Source of the DNA: Veillonella rodentium
GTDB taxonomy: Bacteria > Bacillota > Negativicutes > Veillonellales > Veillonellaceae
Assembly (NCBI RefSeq): GCF_900187285.1
Contig: NZ_LT906470.1
Location: forward strand, 169,501-233,500
Reading direction: 5' to 3'
Length of the DNA stretch: 64,000 nt
Shown: positions 63,383 through 64,000 of the stretch, piece by piece
Numbering within the stretch: position 1 is the stretch's first letter
Layout: every line of letters starts with the position of its first letter
Made by a program: the position numbers and the translations under genes
The notes under the pieces: generated by a model
What the model was told of the DNA's origin: nothing
What the model saw: the letters and a program-made list of their open reading frames with translations, nothing else
Databases searched by the model: none

Positions 63383-64000
63383 AGAGATAATGCATATGGT
63401 AGGATGAAACAGCCTGATGAGCTATCTGAGCTTAAATCTTCTTATTATTATATTATTGCTTTAGATGGTGGCGTGTATAAGAGAAGTAGAACTGGTGATG
63501 AACTGGTGGATCCATCTGTATTAAGTACTGATTTTATTTCTGGCGTTGTTGTACAAAATCCTGAAAAAGGACATCAATTAGAAGGACAGGAAGTCTTAAT
63601 TAATTCGGATCTGAGTTGGACTAATATTGATGAACCTATGGGAAAAGTTCATGTTGGAACTGCAGATTGGGCTATAAAGGATACTTCTTCATGGGATAAT
63701 CCTAGTGTAAATAATCCTACTGTAATTGAAGAAATCCCAAGAGTCATAGATGAGTGGCCAGAAAAATCTACAGGTAAAATTTATAGGGTTTATAGTAATA
63801 GTTCAGAACCAGTATTTACAGGCGAATATCAAGGAAATAGAAATGTTTTAGCTGGTATTCCTGTAGTATCAGATCCGACAAGAAAATATTTTATGTCTGG
63901 TAACTATATGATTTATGATGATGGGACCCCTGAAATTCAAAATATATTACGGATAGCTGAAATGAATATGGTTATGGATGATGTTGTTAATACACCAGGC
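62451..64000 (+). pseudogene. Start-less orphan CdiA C-terminal module (tail 4), continuing past the window
   Basis: One open frame runs from just after the T-box terminator to the window end. It has no ATG near the beginning (the first in-frame Met is about 50 codons in) and no ribosome site. Pretoxin sequence to about 63380 is shared with the other modules. After the junction (AQYGTRDNAYG) an entry-type region follows that is related to tail 2 (GQEVLINSDLSWTN) and tail 3 (FTGEYQGNRNVLAG). The toxin domain itself lies beyond the window. It is a silent cassette or, less likely, one read from the T-box promoter. Confidence 0.75.

Overview
The window looks like a chromosome segment of a Veillonella-type bacterium (Negativicutes: anaerobic Firmicutes with an outer membrane). 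Low-GC Firmicute-style promoters, GGAGG ribosome sites and T-box leaders occur beside outer-membrane genes: a YadA-type trimeric autotransporter carrying an SLH domain, an SLH/porin-like fragment, an AsmA-like protein and two-partner-secretion (CdiB/CdiA) genes. FprA, HydE and Dps fit an anaerobe that handles oxygen and metal stress. The genus is inferred from gene content; no 16S rRNA is present.

Layout. 0.3-4.0 kb: FprA-like flavodiiron protein, then the SLH-bearing trimeric autotransporter. 4.2-9.3 kb (minus strand): ribose operon rbsK-rbsD-rbsA-rbsC-rbsB. 9.5-12.1 kb (minus): RelE/ParE-type toxin with Phd/YefM-type antitoxin, an NAD(P)-binding protein, an isochorismatase-like hydrolase and a tiny hydrophobic peptide gene. 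12.3-15.3 kb: an ECF transporter whose TrpP-like substrate component is fused to an ATPase. 15.4-25.2 kb: acetyltransferase, then a complete histidine pathway (hisJ, fused hisZ-hisG, hisD, B, A, F, I, E, C, H). 25.3-29.3 kb: CstA, then AmtB and PII behind a leader terminator. 29.4-34.4 kb: AsmA-like protein, exported stalk protein, QueF, a membrane protein, and CysE behind a compact T-box-like leader. 34.5-37.5 kb: Dps with a perfect operator palindrome, tRNA-Ser(GCU), SLH/porin fragment, MntH. 37.9-49.3 kb: PRTase-like protein, YaaA, HydE, Yip1-like protein, EF-G2, YhcH-like protein, two EamA transporters and two M20 hydrolases. 49.4-50.5 kb (minus): MFS transporter.

50.7-64.0 kb is an AT-richer accessory island. 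It starts with a broken CdiB (frameshifted, no barrel) joined to the C-terminal two thirds of a CdiA that lacks its secretion domain. A membrane-anchored putative immunity protein follows. Then come a truncated IS200-type element, a second CdiA C-terminal module ending in a barnase-like RNase with a barstar-like partner, a decayed IS30-type transposase, a 5'-truncated third toxin tail with a WapI-like immunity protein, a full-looking T-box leader, and a start-less copy of the CdiA module that runs off the window. The complete CdiA-derived modules share about 0.9-1.0 kb of nearly identical DNA up to one junction and then diverge, as in toxin-swapping contact-dependent-inhibition loci.

A second unexplained pattern is a family of at least four (perhaps five) intergenic stem-loops. 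Their closing stems vary, but they share a 38-40 nt apical domain with conserved flanks. They lie after hisJ, after the PII gene, twice between the Yip1-like gene and EF-G2, and possibly between rbsK and rbsD.
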